Shown: positions 28,089-37,069, counted from the stretch's first letter. The stretch is 64,000 nt of DNA from Muriicola jejuensis (GCF_010671595.1 NZ_JAABOP010000001.1:1550001-1614000), one strand, 5' to 3'. Numbers and translations are program-made. The notes: a model not told the origin generated them from the letters alone.

Positions 28089-28535
28089 ATGAAAAAAATC
28101 GCCTTACCCATACGCTTTGGGATCGCAGCCAGCGGAAGCCTGATCGCGTATTTTTTAATCCTCTCCCTTGTAGACTTGCATACCAATGTCTTTTACAGCC
28201 TCTTTAACGGGGTGATCACAGGGTTCGCCATCTATGAGGCTATCAAGTATTTTAGAATACAGGAAAAGGAGAAATTCTCCTATGGGACGGGATTTAAGGC
28301 AGGGATTGTGACCGGCTTTGTGGCCACCCTCATCTTTACCATCTTTTTCGCGATCTACTCTACTGAAATCGACCCCGAATTTCTCGCACATCTATCCGAA
28401 CAGTGGTTCAGCAGTTTTGAGAGTTTTGAGGCCATCGTCTTCTTTACCGTCGCCATCATGGGCTTTGCCACCACCCTCGTCCTTACCCTTGCCTTTATGC
28501 AATTGTTCAAGTCCACGAATAATACCGGGAGATAA
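28089..28535 (+). CDS. DUF4199-like small membrane protein
   Basis: There are four hydrophobic segments in 148 residues (near 8-30, 33-50, 70-92 and 112-138). The middle loop EKEKFSYGTGFKAGIVTGFVATLIF resembles the DUF4199 family common in Bacteroidetes. The function is unknown. It is a single gene between the divergent M16 operon and rplU. Confidence 0.7.
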   Translation: MKKIALPIRFGIAASGSLIAYFLILSLVDLHTNVFYSLFNGVITGFAIYEAIKYFRIQEKEKFSYGTGFKAGIVTGFVATLIFTIFFAIYSTEIDPEFLAHLSEQWFSSFESFEAIVFFTVAIMGFATTLVLTLAFMQLFKSTNNTGR

Positions 28536-28559
28536 GGGTCTTTTTTCTCTGTAAAACCC

Positions 28560-28589
28560 TTGCTAATTATCAATTTAGCAGTATATTTG
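28560..28589 (+). promoter_or_regulatory. rplU promoter (TTG-N19-TATATTTG)
   Basis: TTG at 28560-28562 and TATATTTG at 28582-28589, with a 19-base spacer, match both elements of the Bacteroidetes housekeeping promoter. This is the clearest promoter in the window. It would give an approximately 50-base leader before rplU. Confidence 0.8.
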
Positions 28590-28644
28590 CACCCTCCTAA
28601 AACGCTCTTCGAGTAGAATCAGGAGATAACTTTAATTATAAGCT

Positions 28645-29193
28645 ATGTATGCAATTGTAGAGATAGCAGGGCAGCAATTCAAGGTTGCGAAAGACCAGAA
28701 GGTTTACGTACACCGTTTAAAGGAAGAAGAAGGAAAGAAAGTTTCTTTTCACAATGTACTTCTTCTTGAGGACGGCAAGGACGTAACCGTTGGCGCCCCG
28801 GCTATAGACGGCGCAGCCGTAGAGGCTAAGGTCGTGAAGCACCTCAAAGGTGACAAAGTGATCGTCTTTAAGAAAAAAAGGCGCAAAGGGTATCAGAAGA
28901 AGAACGGGCACCGTCAGTTCCTCACTGAGATCCAGATAGAAAGTATTATTGCCAAAGGGGCCAAGAAAGCGGAAGCCAAACAAGAGGCCCCTGCCAAGAA
29001 GGAAGCTCCAAAAGCTGAAAAAGAGGCTCCAAAAGCTGCCAAGGCAGAAAAGGCACCTGTAAAAAAGGAAGCGCCAAAGGCTGACCTTAGCAACAACACG
29101 GTAGCTGAATTAAAGGAAATGGCAAAAGTAAAAGGACTCGAAGGGTATTCTTCCATGAAGAAGGCCGAGCTGATCGCTGCATTAAGTAAATAA
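28645..29193 (+). CDS. rplU: Ribosomal protein bL21 with C-terminal extension
   Basis: bL21 is a large-subunit protein that binds 23S rRNA. Residues 1-103 are the conserved domain ([19 protein letters not shown], later [16 protein letters not shown]). A linker rich in Lys, Ala, Glu and Pro follows (repeats of [13 protein letters not shown], about 108-145). The last 36 residues, [20 protein letters not shown] and onward, resemble a SAP/Rho-N helix-extended-loop-helix motif. Standard bL21 ends near residue 103. rpmA follows after 29 bases, the conserved rplU-rpmA pair. Confidence 0.95.
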   Translation: MYAIVEIAGQQFKVAKDQKVYVHRLKEEEGKKVSFHNVLLLEDGKDVTVGAPAIDGAAVEAKVVKHLKGDKVIVFKKKRRKGYQKKNGHRQFLTEIQIESIIAKGAKKAEAKQEAPAKKEAPKAEKEAPKAAKAEKAPVKKEAPKADLSNNTVAELKEMAKVKGLEGYSSMKKAELIAALSK

Positions 29194-29222
29194 GGAGAAT
29201 ACTCCGAATAAAATTTAGAATT

Positions 29223-29483
29223 ATGGCACACAAAAAAGGTGTAGGTAGTTCCAAGAACGGAAGAGAATCAGAATCGAAACGACTAGGGGTCAAGATCTTT
29301 GGTGGCCAGGCAGCCACTGCCGGTAACATCATCGTAAGACAACGCGGAACAAAGCACAACCCCGGTGAGAATGTTTACGCAGGCAAAGACCATACCTTGC
29401 ACGCCAGGGTAGACGGACTCGTTAAGTTCGAGAAAAAGGCGGGAGGCAAATCCTATGTCTCAGTGGAGCCTTTTGATGCCTGA
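29223..29483 (+). CDS. rpmA: Ribosomal protein bL27
   Basis: bL27 reaches the peptidyl transferase centre with its N-terminal tail. The protein starts [24 protein letters not shown] and has 86 residues, the normal length. It lacks the cleavable N-terminal extension seen in Firmicutes. Confidence 0.98.
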   Translation: MAHKKGVGSSKNGRESESKRLGVKIFGGQAATAGNIIVRQRGTKHNPGENVYAGKDHTLHARVDGLVKFEKKAGGKSYVSVEPFDA

Positions 29484-29505
29484 TTTAACTAAGTAACAAA
29501 ATATA

Positions 29506-29536
29506 AAAAGCTCTTGGATTCCCAAGAGCTTTTTTA
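29506..29536. terminator. Bidirectional terminator between rpmA and ahcY
   Basis: AAAAGCTCTTGG (29506-29517) and CCAAGAGCTTTT (29522-29533) pair over ATTC. T runs follow on both strands, serving the convergent rplU-rpmA and ahcY units. Confidence 0.92.
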
Positions 29537-29555
29537 TTGTTGAATAGTTTCCGGA

Positions 29556-30872
29556 TCAATATCTGTAGTAATCCGGTTTGAAGGGTCCCTTCTGGGGGAC
29601 ACCAATATATTCCGCCTGTTCTTGGTCGAGTTCTGTCAGTTCAGCTCCAAGTCTGGAAAGGTGGAGCTTGGCCACTTTCTCATCCAGGTGTTTGGGCAGC
29701 ATGTATACCTGGTTTTCGTATTTCTCTGCGTGTTTCCACAACTCGATCTGCGCCAGAGTCTGGTTCGTAAAGGAGTTGCTCATCACGAAACTGGGATGCC
29801 CGGTGGCACAGCCCAGGTTCACGAGACGGCCTTCAGCCAGGACCACGATATCCTTGCCGTCAATGGTGTACTTGTCTACCTGAGGCTTGATCTCATCCTT
29901 GGTATTTCCGTAGTTGGCATTCAGCCAGGCCATGTCGATCTCGTTGTCAAAATGCCCAATGTTGCAAACAATTGCCTTGTCCCTCATTGCCCTGAAATGC
30001 TCTTCACGGATGATATCCTTGTTCCCCGTCGCTGTGATGATTATATCTGCGGTTCCAATTACAGATTCAATCTTCTTTACCTCATATCCATCCATACAGG
30101 CCTGAAGTGCGCAGATCGGATCGATCTCAGTCACCGTAACGATGGATCCCGCTCCCCTGAAGGAGGCAGCCGTACCTTTGCCCACATCGCCATACCCGGC
30201 AACCACGACCCTTTTCCCGGCCAGCATGGTATCCGTAGCCCTTCGTACCGCATCTACCGCGCTTTCCTTGCACCCGTATTTGTTGTCGAACTTTGATTTG
30301 GTCACACTGTCATTCACGTTGATGGCGGGCATGGGCAGTGTGCCTTTTTTCATCCGCTCATAAAGGCGGTGTACGCCCGTAGTAGTCTCTTCAGATAATC
30401 CCCTGATCCCGGGCGCCAGTTCTGGGTATCGGTCCAGCACCATATTGGTCAGGTCTCCCCCGTCATCGAGGATCATATTCAGGGGCTTCCTGTCTTCCCC
30501 GAAGAATAGTGTCTGTTCTATACACCAGTCGAATTCCTTTTCATTCATCCCCTTCCAAGCATACACCGGAATCCCTGCTGCGGCAATGGCTGCAGCCGCA
30601 TGGTCCTGAGTGGAAAAGATGTTACAGGAGCTCCAGGTGACTTCTGCCCCCAGGGCTACCAGTGTCTCTATCAGCACGGCCGTCTGAATGGTCATATGCA
30701 GGCAACCGGCGATCCTCGCCCCTTTCAGGGGCTTTTCTTTTCCGTATTCTTCCCTCAGGGACATCAGGCCGGGCATTTCTGCCTCTGCCAGTTCAATTTC
30801 CTTTCTCCCCCATGTGGCCAGTGAAAGATCCTTCACTTTGTAAGGGACATAGGGTATGGTTTTGGTGCTCAT
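29556..30872 (-). CDS. ahcY: Adenosylhomocysteinase (S-adenosylhomocysteine hydrolase)
   Basis: This enzyme splits S-adenosylhomocysteine into adenosine and homocysteine in the activated methyl cycle. It uses bound NAD: the Rossmann motif is [20 protein letters not shown]. Substrate residues are seen in [31 protein letters not shown] and GNKDI. It ends with the typical PFKPDYYRY. The length (438 residues) is normal. No SAH riboswitch could be recognised in the short leader. Confidence 0.98.
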   Translation of the reverse strand: MSTKTIPYVPYKVKDLSLATWGRKEIELAEAEMPGLMSLREEYGKEKPLKGARIAGCLHMTIQTAVLIETLVALGAEVTWSSCNIFSTQDHAAAAIAAAGIPVYAWKGMNEKEFDWCIEQTLFFGEDRKPLNMILDDGGDLTNMVLDRYPELAPGIRGLSEETTTGVHRLYERMKKGTLPMPAINVNDSVTKSKFDNKYGCKESAVDAVRRATDTMLAGKRVVVAGYGDVGKGTAASFRGAGSIVTVTEIDPICALQACMDGYEVKKIESVIGTADIIITATGNKDIIREEHFRAMRDKAIVCNIGHFDNEIDMAWLNANYGNTKDEIKPQVDKYTIDGKDIVVLAEGRLVNLGCATGHPSFVMSNSFTNQTLAQIELWKHAEKYENQVYMLPKHLDEKVAKLHLSRLGAELTELDQEQAEYIGVPQKGPFKPDYYRY

Positions 30873-30928
30873 CTCTTATTTTATTTTTACTTTCGTTAGC
30901 ATGCGGAAAACCGCCTTTTTTTGGATCT

Positions 30929-30936
30929 CAAAGATA
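30929..30936 (-). promoter_or_regulatory. Putative -7 element of the ahcY promoter
   Basis: On the minus strand the sequence is TATCTTTG (TAnnTTTG), 57 bases before the ahcY start. Confidence 0.55.
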
Positions 30937-30956
30937 GTGATAACTTAAAATATCCC

Positions 30957-31640
30957 ATGCCTCTTTACAAAACAATAACAAAGGATCCCGGAGTCCGGAT
31001 ACGTATCTGGAAGATTACGGAAACGGAGGATAAACTGGCAAAGGGGATTTCACTAACCCCTCATTGCCAGGAGAGATATGAAGGAATGAGGTCTGAACTG
31101 CACCGAAGAGGTTTTTTAAGTATCAGGCACCTGATGGCATTGGAAGGATATACAGACCAGGACCTGTATTACGACGAACTGGGAAAACCGCATCTGAGGG
31201 ACGGGTGTTTTATCTCTATCACCCATAGCTTTCAGTTCACCGCCATTGCGGTCAGCGACAAAATCCCCGTAGGCATCGACATCGAGAAGCAACGGGAGAA
31301 GATCCTGAAGATCGCTCATAAGTTCACCCCCATATCGGCCTATGGCTCCGACATCGACCCCGTTCTCCTGATGAGGAAATTGACCGTAGTATGGGGTGGA
31401 AAGGAATCACTTTATAAGATCAATTCTACTTTGGGTCTCAGTTTCCTCAAGCATATCGACATCAAAGACTTCGGAATGGAAGAGGGAATGACAAAAGGCT
31501 GCATCCACCTCAACGGGGAATCTTCCAGTTTCGAAATCCGTTTTCTGGAGTTTGAAGGCTTTACCTGTGCCTTTGCCCTCCAGCTGAACCCGGCTGACCC
31601 CGAATCCTATTTAATCCTAAACAAGAATAAAGCGCAATGA
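30957..31640 (+). CDS. 4'-phosphopantetheinyl transferase superfamily protein
   Basis: This is predicted to move the phosphopantetheine arm of CoA onto carrier proteins. The Sfp-type signatures are VGIDIEKQ (Mg-binding D and E) and WGGKESLYK, preceded by ISITHSFQFTAIAVS. It has 227 residues from ATG at 30957; an upstream in-frame TTG at 30921 is less likely. Its last 4 bases overlap the next gene, so it is the first gene of the thiamine-linked string, although its biochemical tie to thiamine is unclear. Confidence 0.88.
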   Translation: MPLYKTITKDPGVRIRIWKITETEDKLAKGISLTPHCQERYEGMRSELHRRGFLSIRHLMALEGYTDQDLYYDELGKPHLRDGCFISITHSFQFTAIAVSDKIPVGIDIEKQREKILKIAHKFTPISAYGSDIDPVLLMRKLTVVWGGKESLYKINSTLGLSFLKHIDIKDFGMEEGMTKGCIHLNGESSSFEIRFLEFEGFTCAFALQLNPADPESYLILNKNKAQ

Positions 31641-31897
31641 ACATATCGGTTGAACTCACGCTGAGTCCGCTCCAGGACGATTTTGAAGCCCCCGTGGTCT
31701 CTTTTATCAAAGCTCTCAGAGCATCGGGCCTTAAAGTCGTTGAGAACCCTTTGAGTACACAGGTCTACGGGCCTTACGAAAAGGTCATGGATCTGATCCA
31801 AAATGAATTGAAGGAGGTTTTTGAGACCCTCGACCACGGCTTGCTTTTCATGAAGATCGTTAAATCGGACCGCAGCGCGTATGAACCCCATTTCTGA
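31637..31897 (+). CDS. Thiamine-binding protein (MTH1187/YkoF family)
   Basis: This small ferredoxin-fold protein of 86 residues belongs to the family that binds thiamine or hydroxymethylpyrimidine. The recognisable stretches are MNISVELTLSPL, NPLSTQVYGPYEKVMDLI and a C-terminal LLFMKIVKSDR. It is presumably a cytoplasmic accessory of the adjacent transporter. It overlaps both neighbours (4 bases upstream, 17 bases downstream), pointing to tight co-expression with the PnuC-like gene. Confidence 0.85.
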   Translation: MNISVELTLSPLQDDFEAPVVSFIKALRASGLKVVENPLSTQVYGPYEKVMDLIQNELKEVFETLDHGLLFMKIVKSDRSAYEPHF

Positions 31898-32519
31898 TTT
31901 CTTCCTGGATCCTTACCGGGGGAGGGAGGCACACCTGGTGGTCCTGGAGGCCATAGCTTTTCTCTTCGGAATAGCCAGCGTGGTGTATGCCAAACGGGAG
32001 AACATTCTCGTCTATCCGACAGGTCTGGTTGCCACGGTCATTACGGTCTACCTGTTCTACACCGATGAGCTCTTCGGGGATATGATGATGAATTTCTACT
32101 ATTCCATCATGAGTATTTACGGATGGTGGAACTGGGCGAGGAAGAAGGAGAATGAAAGAGTGGTGCACATCTCCAGGACCAATACGCGGGAAAAGGTCAC
32201 AGGTGTGGTCATGTTCCTGCTCACCATGGGGATCACCTATGGGGTGTACCGGGCTTATGGAACCCTTATGGAGGGGTCTAATTACATAGACATCTTTACC
32301 TCAGGGGTGTTTTTTGCCGCCATGTGGTATATGGCCAACAAGAAACTGGAGAACTGGACCTTGTGGATCCTGGCCGATATCATAACCGTTCCCTTATACG
32401 CCTATCGGGGCTGGGGGATGCTTTCCCTTCAATATCTTATCTTTACGGTCCTTGCGATTCAAGGATACCTGGCATGGAAGAAAGACTTAGACAACTCCCT
32501 TCAGACATCACCAAAGTAG
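31881..32519 (+). CDS. pnuC: PnuC-family vitamin transporter, probably for thiamine
   Basis: This inner-membrane facilitator of the SWEET-like PnuC fold has about seven hydrophobic segments in 212 residues. The family motif ENWTLWILADIITVPLYAYRG (split about residues 155-175) is typical. PnuC members carry nicotinamide riboside, while the PnuT branch in Bacteroidetes carries thiamine. The neighbours (thiamine-binding protein, TPP riboswitch and TonB receptor) favour thiamine, but this is an inference. The ATG at 31881 lies inside the previous gene. Confidence 0.85.
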   Translation: MNPISDFFLDPYRGREAHLVVLEAIAFLFGIASVVYAKRENILVYPTGLVATVITVYLFYTDELFGDMMMNFYYSIMSIYGWWNWARKKENERVVHISRTNTREKVTGVVMFLLTMGITYGVYRAYGTLMEGSNYIDIFTSGVFFAAMWYMANKKLENWTLWILADIITVPLYAYRGWGMLSLQYLIFTVLAIQGYLAWKKDLDNSLQTSPK

Positions 32520-33040
32520 TACTGTTCGGACCGGAGTCTACGGGAAAAACGACTCTTTCTGAGGATCTGGCCGCACATTACAACACCCTGTGGGTCCCGG
32601 AGTATGCGAGGGAGTATCTGCAGGATAAATGGGACCGAGAAGGAAAGACTTGCGAACCGCATGACCTCCTGCCCATAGCCGAAGGACAGATAAGACTGGA
32701 AAATGAGTTGACCAAAAAAGCAGAGAAGCTTCTGATCTGCGATACGGACCTTCTGGAGACAATGGTGTACTCTGAGGCCTATTATCTGGGGTATTCTGAT
32801 CCGGAGTTAAAAAAATACGCCCTTGAAAACACCTATGACCTTTACATGCTCACCTATATAGATACGCCCTGGGTTAAGGATGACCTCCGCGATAAGCCAG
32901 AGGAGAGGGAACTGATGTACAGGTATTTCAAAGAGACCCTGGAGAATTATAAGCGGAATTTCATTATTTTGAAAGGAGACCGGAAGACCAGGCTGAGAAA
33001 GGCCATTACACATATAGACAAACTACTCGGAAATGATTGA
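32474..33040 (+). CDS. NadR-like P-loop kinase
   Basis: This ATP-dependent kinase resembles the ribosylnicotinamide kinase domain of NadR, without the adenylyltransferase domain. The Walker A motif is GPESTGKT (residues 19-26). Later conserved regions are VPEYAREYLQ and LLICDTDLLETMVYSEAYY. The ATG at 32474 lies 46 bases inside the pnuC gene, so translation is coupled. In this setting the likely task is trapping the imported vitamin by phosphorylation. Thiamine or nicotinamide riboside are both possible substrates, and the sequence alone does not decide. Confidence 0.85.
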   Translation: MEERLRQLPSDITKVVLFGPESTGKTTLSEDLAAHYNTLWVPEYAREYLQDKWDREGKTCEPHDLLPIAEGQIRLENELTKKAEKLLICDTDLLETMVYSEAYYLGYSDPELKKYALENTYDLYMLTYIDTPWVKDDLRDKPEERELMYRYFKETLENYKRNFIILKGDRKTRLRKAITHIDKLLGND

Positions 33041-34571
33041 ATTTAACCAGAGAGACATCAGGCAGATCGAAGAAAAGGGGATCAGCAAAAAAACGGTTGA
33101 GGATCAGATCAGGACCTTTATGGAAGGAATACCCAACGTTTCCCTCTATGCCCCCGCCGTGGTCGGTGACGGCATTCTCAGGGTCCCTTCAAAGGAAAAG
33201 GAGAGATATATACGGTCCTTTGAAAAGGCAATGAACTCCCTGTCTCTCCTGAAATTTGTTCCGGCTTCGGGAGCTGCATCCCGTATGTTCAGATCACTCT
33301 TCGCCTTTCTGGAAGGGTATAACCCTGGGGAGCAGTCCCTGGATTCCTACCTCAAGAAAAACAAGGACAGCCATTTAGTGCGGTTTTTCGAACAGGTGTC
33401 CGACTTCCCATTCTACGATCTGGTTCTCCGCAAGATGGGGATAAAGGAACTATCCTCTGATGAGGACAAATACCATTTCGTGCAAGAACTCCTCAGCGAG
33501 GATGGGCTGAACTACGGTTTTTACCCCAAAGGCCTCCTCCCCTTTCACAAATACGGAGAGCATCTCGTCACCCCTTTTGAGGAACACCTTTTTGAAGGAG
33601 TGGAATACGCCCGTGTGAAGAACAGGGCACGACTCCATTTTACGATCTCGGAACCACATCAATCCCTGTTCGACCAGGAATGGGAAAAGATCGGAAGCTT
33701 GGTCGAGAAAGAGACTGGTACAAGCTTTGATGTTGGGTATTCGTATCAAAGTCAGGCTACAGATACCATTGCGGTAACCCCGGAGAACGAGCCCTTTCGG
33801 AATGAAGACGGGAGCGTTCTTTTCAGGCCCGGAGGTCACGGGGCCCTGTTGAGAAACCTCAATGCACAGGATGCCGACATTATTTTCATCAAGAATATAG
33901 ACAATGTGGTGACACGGGATCAATCCGAGGATACAGCAGCCTCTAAAAAACTCCTCGCAGGTGTGCTACTCGACCTGCAGAATAAGGTATTCCGGTATGC
34001 CGAACTCCTTGAATCAAACTCCATCAGCGGGGGTGATATGGAAGAGATCCGGGACTTTCTGGAGAGGGACCTCAATGTCCGGTTCTCAGACAGCTATGGC
34101 GGCTTTACCATAGGACAGCAAATAGAGATCCTGAAGGATAAACTACACCGGCCGCTCAGGGTGTGCGGGATGGTCAAGAACCAGGGAGAACCGGGAGGAG
34201 GGCCGTTCTGGGTGAGGGACAGGAATGGAAATGTCAGTCTGCAGATCGTGGAATCTGCTCAGGTCGACCTCGAGCGGGAGCATCAGGCAGTCATCTTCAG
34301 TGAAGCCACCCATTTCAACCCGGTAGACATCGTATGCGGGGTCAAGGACCACAAGGGTGAGAAATTTGACCTGCTCAGGTTTCAGGACGAGAAGCAGGGC
34401 TTTATCACCGGTAAGACCCAGGAAGGGAAGCCCCTGAAAGCCCTCGAGCTTCCGGGCTTGTGGAACGGGGGGATGGCCTACTGGAATACTATCTTCGTGG
34501 AAGTGCCCATCAGTACGTTTAACCCCGTCAAAACCGTTAATGACCTGCTAAAACCTGCCCATCAGGTATAA
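33033..34571 (+). CDS. DUF4301-family protein
   Basis: This 512-residue cytoplasmic protein is of a Bacteroidetes family with no known function. Nucleotidyltransferase-like features may be present: FVPASGAASRMFRSLFAF near residue 76 resembles the glycine-rich nucleotide loop of sugar-nucleotide transferases, and RPGGHGALLRNLNAQDADIIFIKNIDNV near 265 resembles a UTP-transferase core. Its start overlaps the kinase gene by 8 bases, so it is the last gene of the overlapping string. A link to thiamine rests on position only. Confidence 0.8.
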   Translation: MIEFNQRDIRQIEEKGISKKTVEDQIRTFMEGIPNVSLYAPAVVGDGILRVPSKEKERYIRSFEKAMNSLSLLKFVPASGAASRMFRSLFAFLEGYNPGEQSLDSYLKKNKDSHLVRFFEQVSDFPFYDLVLRKMGIKELSSDEDKYHFVQELLSEDGLNYGFYPKGLLPFHKYGEHLVTPFEEHLFEGVEYARVKNRARLHFTISEPHQSLFDQEWEKIGSLVEKETGTSFDVGYSYQSQATDTIAVTPENEPFRNEDGSVLFRPGGHGALLRNLNAQDADIIFIKNIDNVVTRDQSEDTAASKKLLAGVLLDLQNKVFRYAELLESNSISGGDMEEIRDFLERDLNVRFSDSYGGFTIGQQIEILKDKLHRPLRVCGMVKNQGEPGGGPFWVRDRNGNVSLQIVESAQVDLEREHQAVIFSEATHFNPVDIVCGVKDHKGEKFDLLRFQDEKQGFITGKTQEGKPLKALELPGLWNGGMAYWNTIFVEVPISTFNPVKTVNDLLKPAHQV

Positions 34572-34620
34572 GAGCAGTAAATAGATCAAAGGAACATACC
34601 AATATTACGCTACTTGTGTG

Positions 34621-34628
34621 TATCTTTG
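34621..34628 (+). promoter_or_regulatory. Putative -7 element upstream of the TPP riboswitch
   Basis: TATCTTTG fits TAnnTTTG and would place the transcript start at about 34634, just where the riboswitch begins. Confidence 0.6.
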
Positions 34629-34635
34629 ACCCATC

Positions 34636-34731
34636 TCAAAGGGGTGCCTGATTTTCCTTCTTCCCGGACGGAAATGAAAGGCTGAGAGTAGACCCGATGA
34701 ACCTGGGCGGGTAATGCCGCCAAGGGAACAG
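34636..34731 (+). ncRNA. TPP riboswitch (THI element)
   Basis: The THI-box landmarks occur in order: GGGGTGCC-like P1/P2 start (AGGGGTGCCTG at 34640), a variable P3 arm, GGCTGAGAG (34680-34688), ACCCG, TGAACCTG (34698-34705), GGGTAATGCCG (34710-34720) and AAGGGAACA. This is the thiamine pyrophosphate aptamer. It lies 132 bases before the TonB receptor start, so that gene is predicted to be repressed when thiamine is plentiful. I did not resolve the expression platform in 34732-34862. Confidence 0.95.
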
Positions 34732-34862
34732 ACCTTAACCAAATAATGGAAGGTCCGATTTGAGAAAGATTCAGACCCATGTTCGATTCTTTCCCAATGG
34801 GTATCTAAGAAATAAACGGTTCAACAGAATAACCACCCCTTTTATTCTAAACACGATTTGGA

Positions 34863-37034
34863 ATGAAAAAAGGAGTATTGTTTGCATTTTTTGTCTGTCT
34901 TACGGGCATTCTCAGTGCCCAGGTACAGGAGAAGGATTCCACAGAGGCCAAAGAGATCGTGCTGGACGAGGTACTCGTCTCCTCGGTAAGGGTAACCAAG
35001 GAATCCCCAGTGACCTTCTCCAATATAACCAAAGAGCAGCTGGCCCCGAGGAACCTGGGGCAGGATATACCTATCCTGCTCAATTTCCTCCCTTCCGTGG
35101 TCACTACCTCCGACGCAGGTGCCGGAGTGGGATATACGGGAATACGGGTGAGGGGTAGCGACGCCACCCGGGTCAACGTTACGATCAACGGGATTCCCTA
35201 CAACGATTCAGAATCCCATGGCACGTTCTGGGTAAATTTACCCGATTTCGCCTCCTCCACCGAAGACCTTCAGCTTCAGAGAGGAGTGGGAACATCCACC
35301 AATGGGGCCGGGGCTTTTGGGGCAAGCCTGAACCTCCTCACGGATGCCATATCCGAAGAAGGGTATGCGCAACTTTCTTCCTCCTATGGCAGTTTCAATA
35401 CGATGCGGAACCATGTGAAATTCTCTACGGGATTACTCGGGGACGAATTCGAATTCTCAGGACGCCTCTCCAGGATCATCTCCGACGGATATATCGACAG
35501 GGCTTCGTCTGCTCTCGACTCCTATTTCCTCCAGGCGGCCTTCAGGGACAAAAACACCCTGGTAAAGGCATTGCTCTTTGGAGGCCATGAGATCACCTAC
35601 CAGGCTTATTTTGGCATAGATGCCGAAACCCTCGCCACTGACCGCAGGTTCAATCCTGCCGGGCAGTACACGGATGAGAATGGCCAGACCCGATTCTATG
35701 AGAACGAGGTGGATAACTACAAGCAGGATCATTTTCAATTGCACTGGAATCAGAGACTGGGGCGGGGCTGGAACTCTAACCTCGCTTTGCATTACACAAG
35801 GGGGCGGGGCTATTTCGAGCAGTACAGGGAAGACGACGATTTTGAGACCTACGGGTTTGAACCCGTTACCGTCAATGGCGAGTTGATCACGGAAACCGAC
35901 CTCGTGAGAAGGCGATGGCTCGACAATGATTTTTACGGGACCGTCTTTTCCCTCAACAGGGATTTTGAAAAAGTGAAGTTCATCCTGGGGGGAGGGTATA
36001 ACTGGTATGAAGGCGATCATTTCGGGGAAGTGATCTGGGCCAGACTGGCCCCGGGTGCAGATATAAGGGATCGTTACTACGATGACACTTCCAGAAAGAC
36101 AGACCTGAACCTTTACGCCAAAGCCAACTATCAATGGAATGACCAGTGGAGCTTTTACGGCGACCTGCAGCTGCGTTCCGTCAATTACCAGGCCAATGGG
36201 GAAGAAACCGGCCTGGTGGATGACACCTTCCATTTCTTTAACCCCAAGGCCGGGGTGATTTTCGACCTCAACAGGAATAACAACTTCTATTTTTCCTGGG
36301 CGGTCGCCAACAGGGAGCCCAACCGGAACGATTACGAGAACGGCAATCCCAAACCGGAACGCCTGAACGACCTGGAGCTGGGCTGGCGTTATATTTCCCC
36401 TGACATTCAGGTGAACACCAACCTATTTTATATGAGGTACAGGGACCAGCTCGTCCTCACAGGGGAACTGAACGACGTCGGGGCGCCCCTGAGGGCCAAC
36501 GTAGGGGACAGTTATCGCCTTGGACTGGAAGTGGATGCAGCCCTGAAACTGGGGAAGTCCTTTATGTGGCAGCCCAACCTGGCCCTGTCCACAAACAAGA
36601 ATATAGATTACGTTTTCCAGAGGGACGGGGTACTGGAACAACTGGGTAACACCAATATCTCGTATTCTCCCGGGATCATTGCCGGGAATCGGATCGCTTA
36701 TCAGCCAAACCAGGATTTCATCCTGGCTCTCCTGACCAAGTATGTAGGAAAACAGTATATGGGAAATATAGACGCCGAATCTTCGGTCCTGGAAGCCTAT
36801 ACACAAACGGATCTGAACGTGTCTTACGAGATCAGGCCGTCATCCTTGCTAAAACGGATCGTCTTTTCGGCCCTGGTAAACAACATCTTCGATGCTAAAT
36901 ATGTCTCCAACGGATATTTCTTCACCTTCGATGACACCTTCAGCAACCCCGGTACCACCACCACGGTTGAAGGCGCAGGGTATTATCCCCAGGCCGGGAT
37001 CAATTTCCTGGCAGGGATACAACTCGAATTTTAG
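34863..37034 (+). CDS. TPP-riboswitch-controlled TonB-dependent receptor, predicted thiamine uptake
   Basis: This outer-membrane transporter has a signal peptide (residues 1-20, ending ILSAQ), a TonB-box-like VLDEVLVSSVRV, a plug domain (about 40-150, IRVRGSDATRVNVTINGIPYND) and a barrel ending FLAGIQLEF. Its 723 residues lack the carboxypeptidase-like domain of the other receptor in this window. A TPP riboswitch in its leader and a thiamine-type transport gene string upstream identify the probable ligand as thiamine or a precursor. It corresponds to the receptors called OMR1 in comparative studies of THI-element regulons in Bacteroidetes. Confidence 0.93.
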   Translation: MKKGVLFAFFVCLTGILSAQVQEKDSTEAKEIVLDEVLVSSVRVTKESPVTFSNITKEQLAPRNLGQDIPILLNFLPSVVTTSDAGAGVGYTGIRVRGSDATRVNVTINGIPYNDSESHGTFWVNLPDFASSTEDLQLQRGVGTSTNGAGAFGASLNLLTDAISEEGYAQLSSSYGSFNTMRNHVKFSTGLLGDEFEFSGRLSRIISDGYIDRASSALDSYFLQAAFRDKNTLVKALLFGGHEITYQAYFGIDAETLATDRRFNPAGQYTDENGQTRFYENEVDNYKQDHFQLHWNQRLGRGWNSNLALHYTRGRGYFEQYREDDDFETYGFEPVTVNGELITETDLVRRRWLDNDFYGTVFSLNRDFEKVKFILGGGYNWYEGDHFGEVIWARLAPGADIRDRYYDDTSRKTDLNLYAKANYQWNDQWSFYGDLQLRSVNYQANGEETGLVDDTFHFFNPKAGVIFDLNRNNNFYFSWAVANREPNRNDYENGNPKPERLNDLELGWRYISPDIQVNTNLFYMRYRDQLVLTGELNDVGAPLRANVGDSYRLGLEVDAALKLGKSFMWQPNLALSTNKNIDYVFQRDGVLEQLGNTNISYSPGIIAGNRIAYQPNQDFILALLTKYVGKQYMGNIDAESSVLEAYTQTDLNVSYEIRPSSLLKRIVFSALVNNIFDAKYVSNGYFFTFDDTFSNPGTTTTVEGAGYYPQAGINFLAGIQLEF

Positions 37035-37069
37035 TGGTATAACTCCCGGGAATGGGGGTCGGAGTCCGA

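Noticed and set aside
28954-29093. KAEKEAPK-type repeats as a DNA repeat or mobile element
   Set aside because: They are low-complexity coding sequence of the bL21 linker, not an independent repeat or CRISPR.
29622-30296. Open frame of 224 codons antisense to ahcY
   Set aside because: ahcY is unambiguous on the minus strand, and the antisense frame has no motif or plausible start signal.
30873-30956. SAM or SAH riboswitch before ahcY
   Set aside because: The intergenic space is about 84 bases with no recognisable aptamer core, and most of it is promoter.
35457-36233. Open frame of 258 codons antisense to the thiamine receptor gene
   Set aside because: The product is low in structure, rich in Pro, Val and Gly, and shadows a clear receptor barrel.
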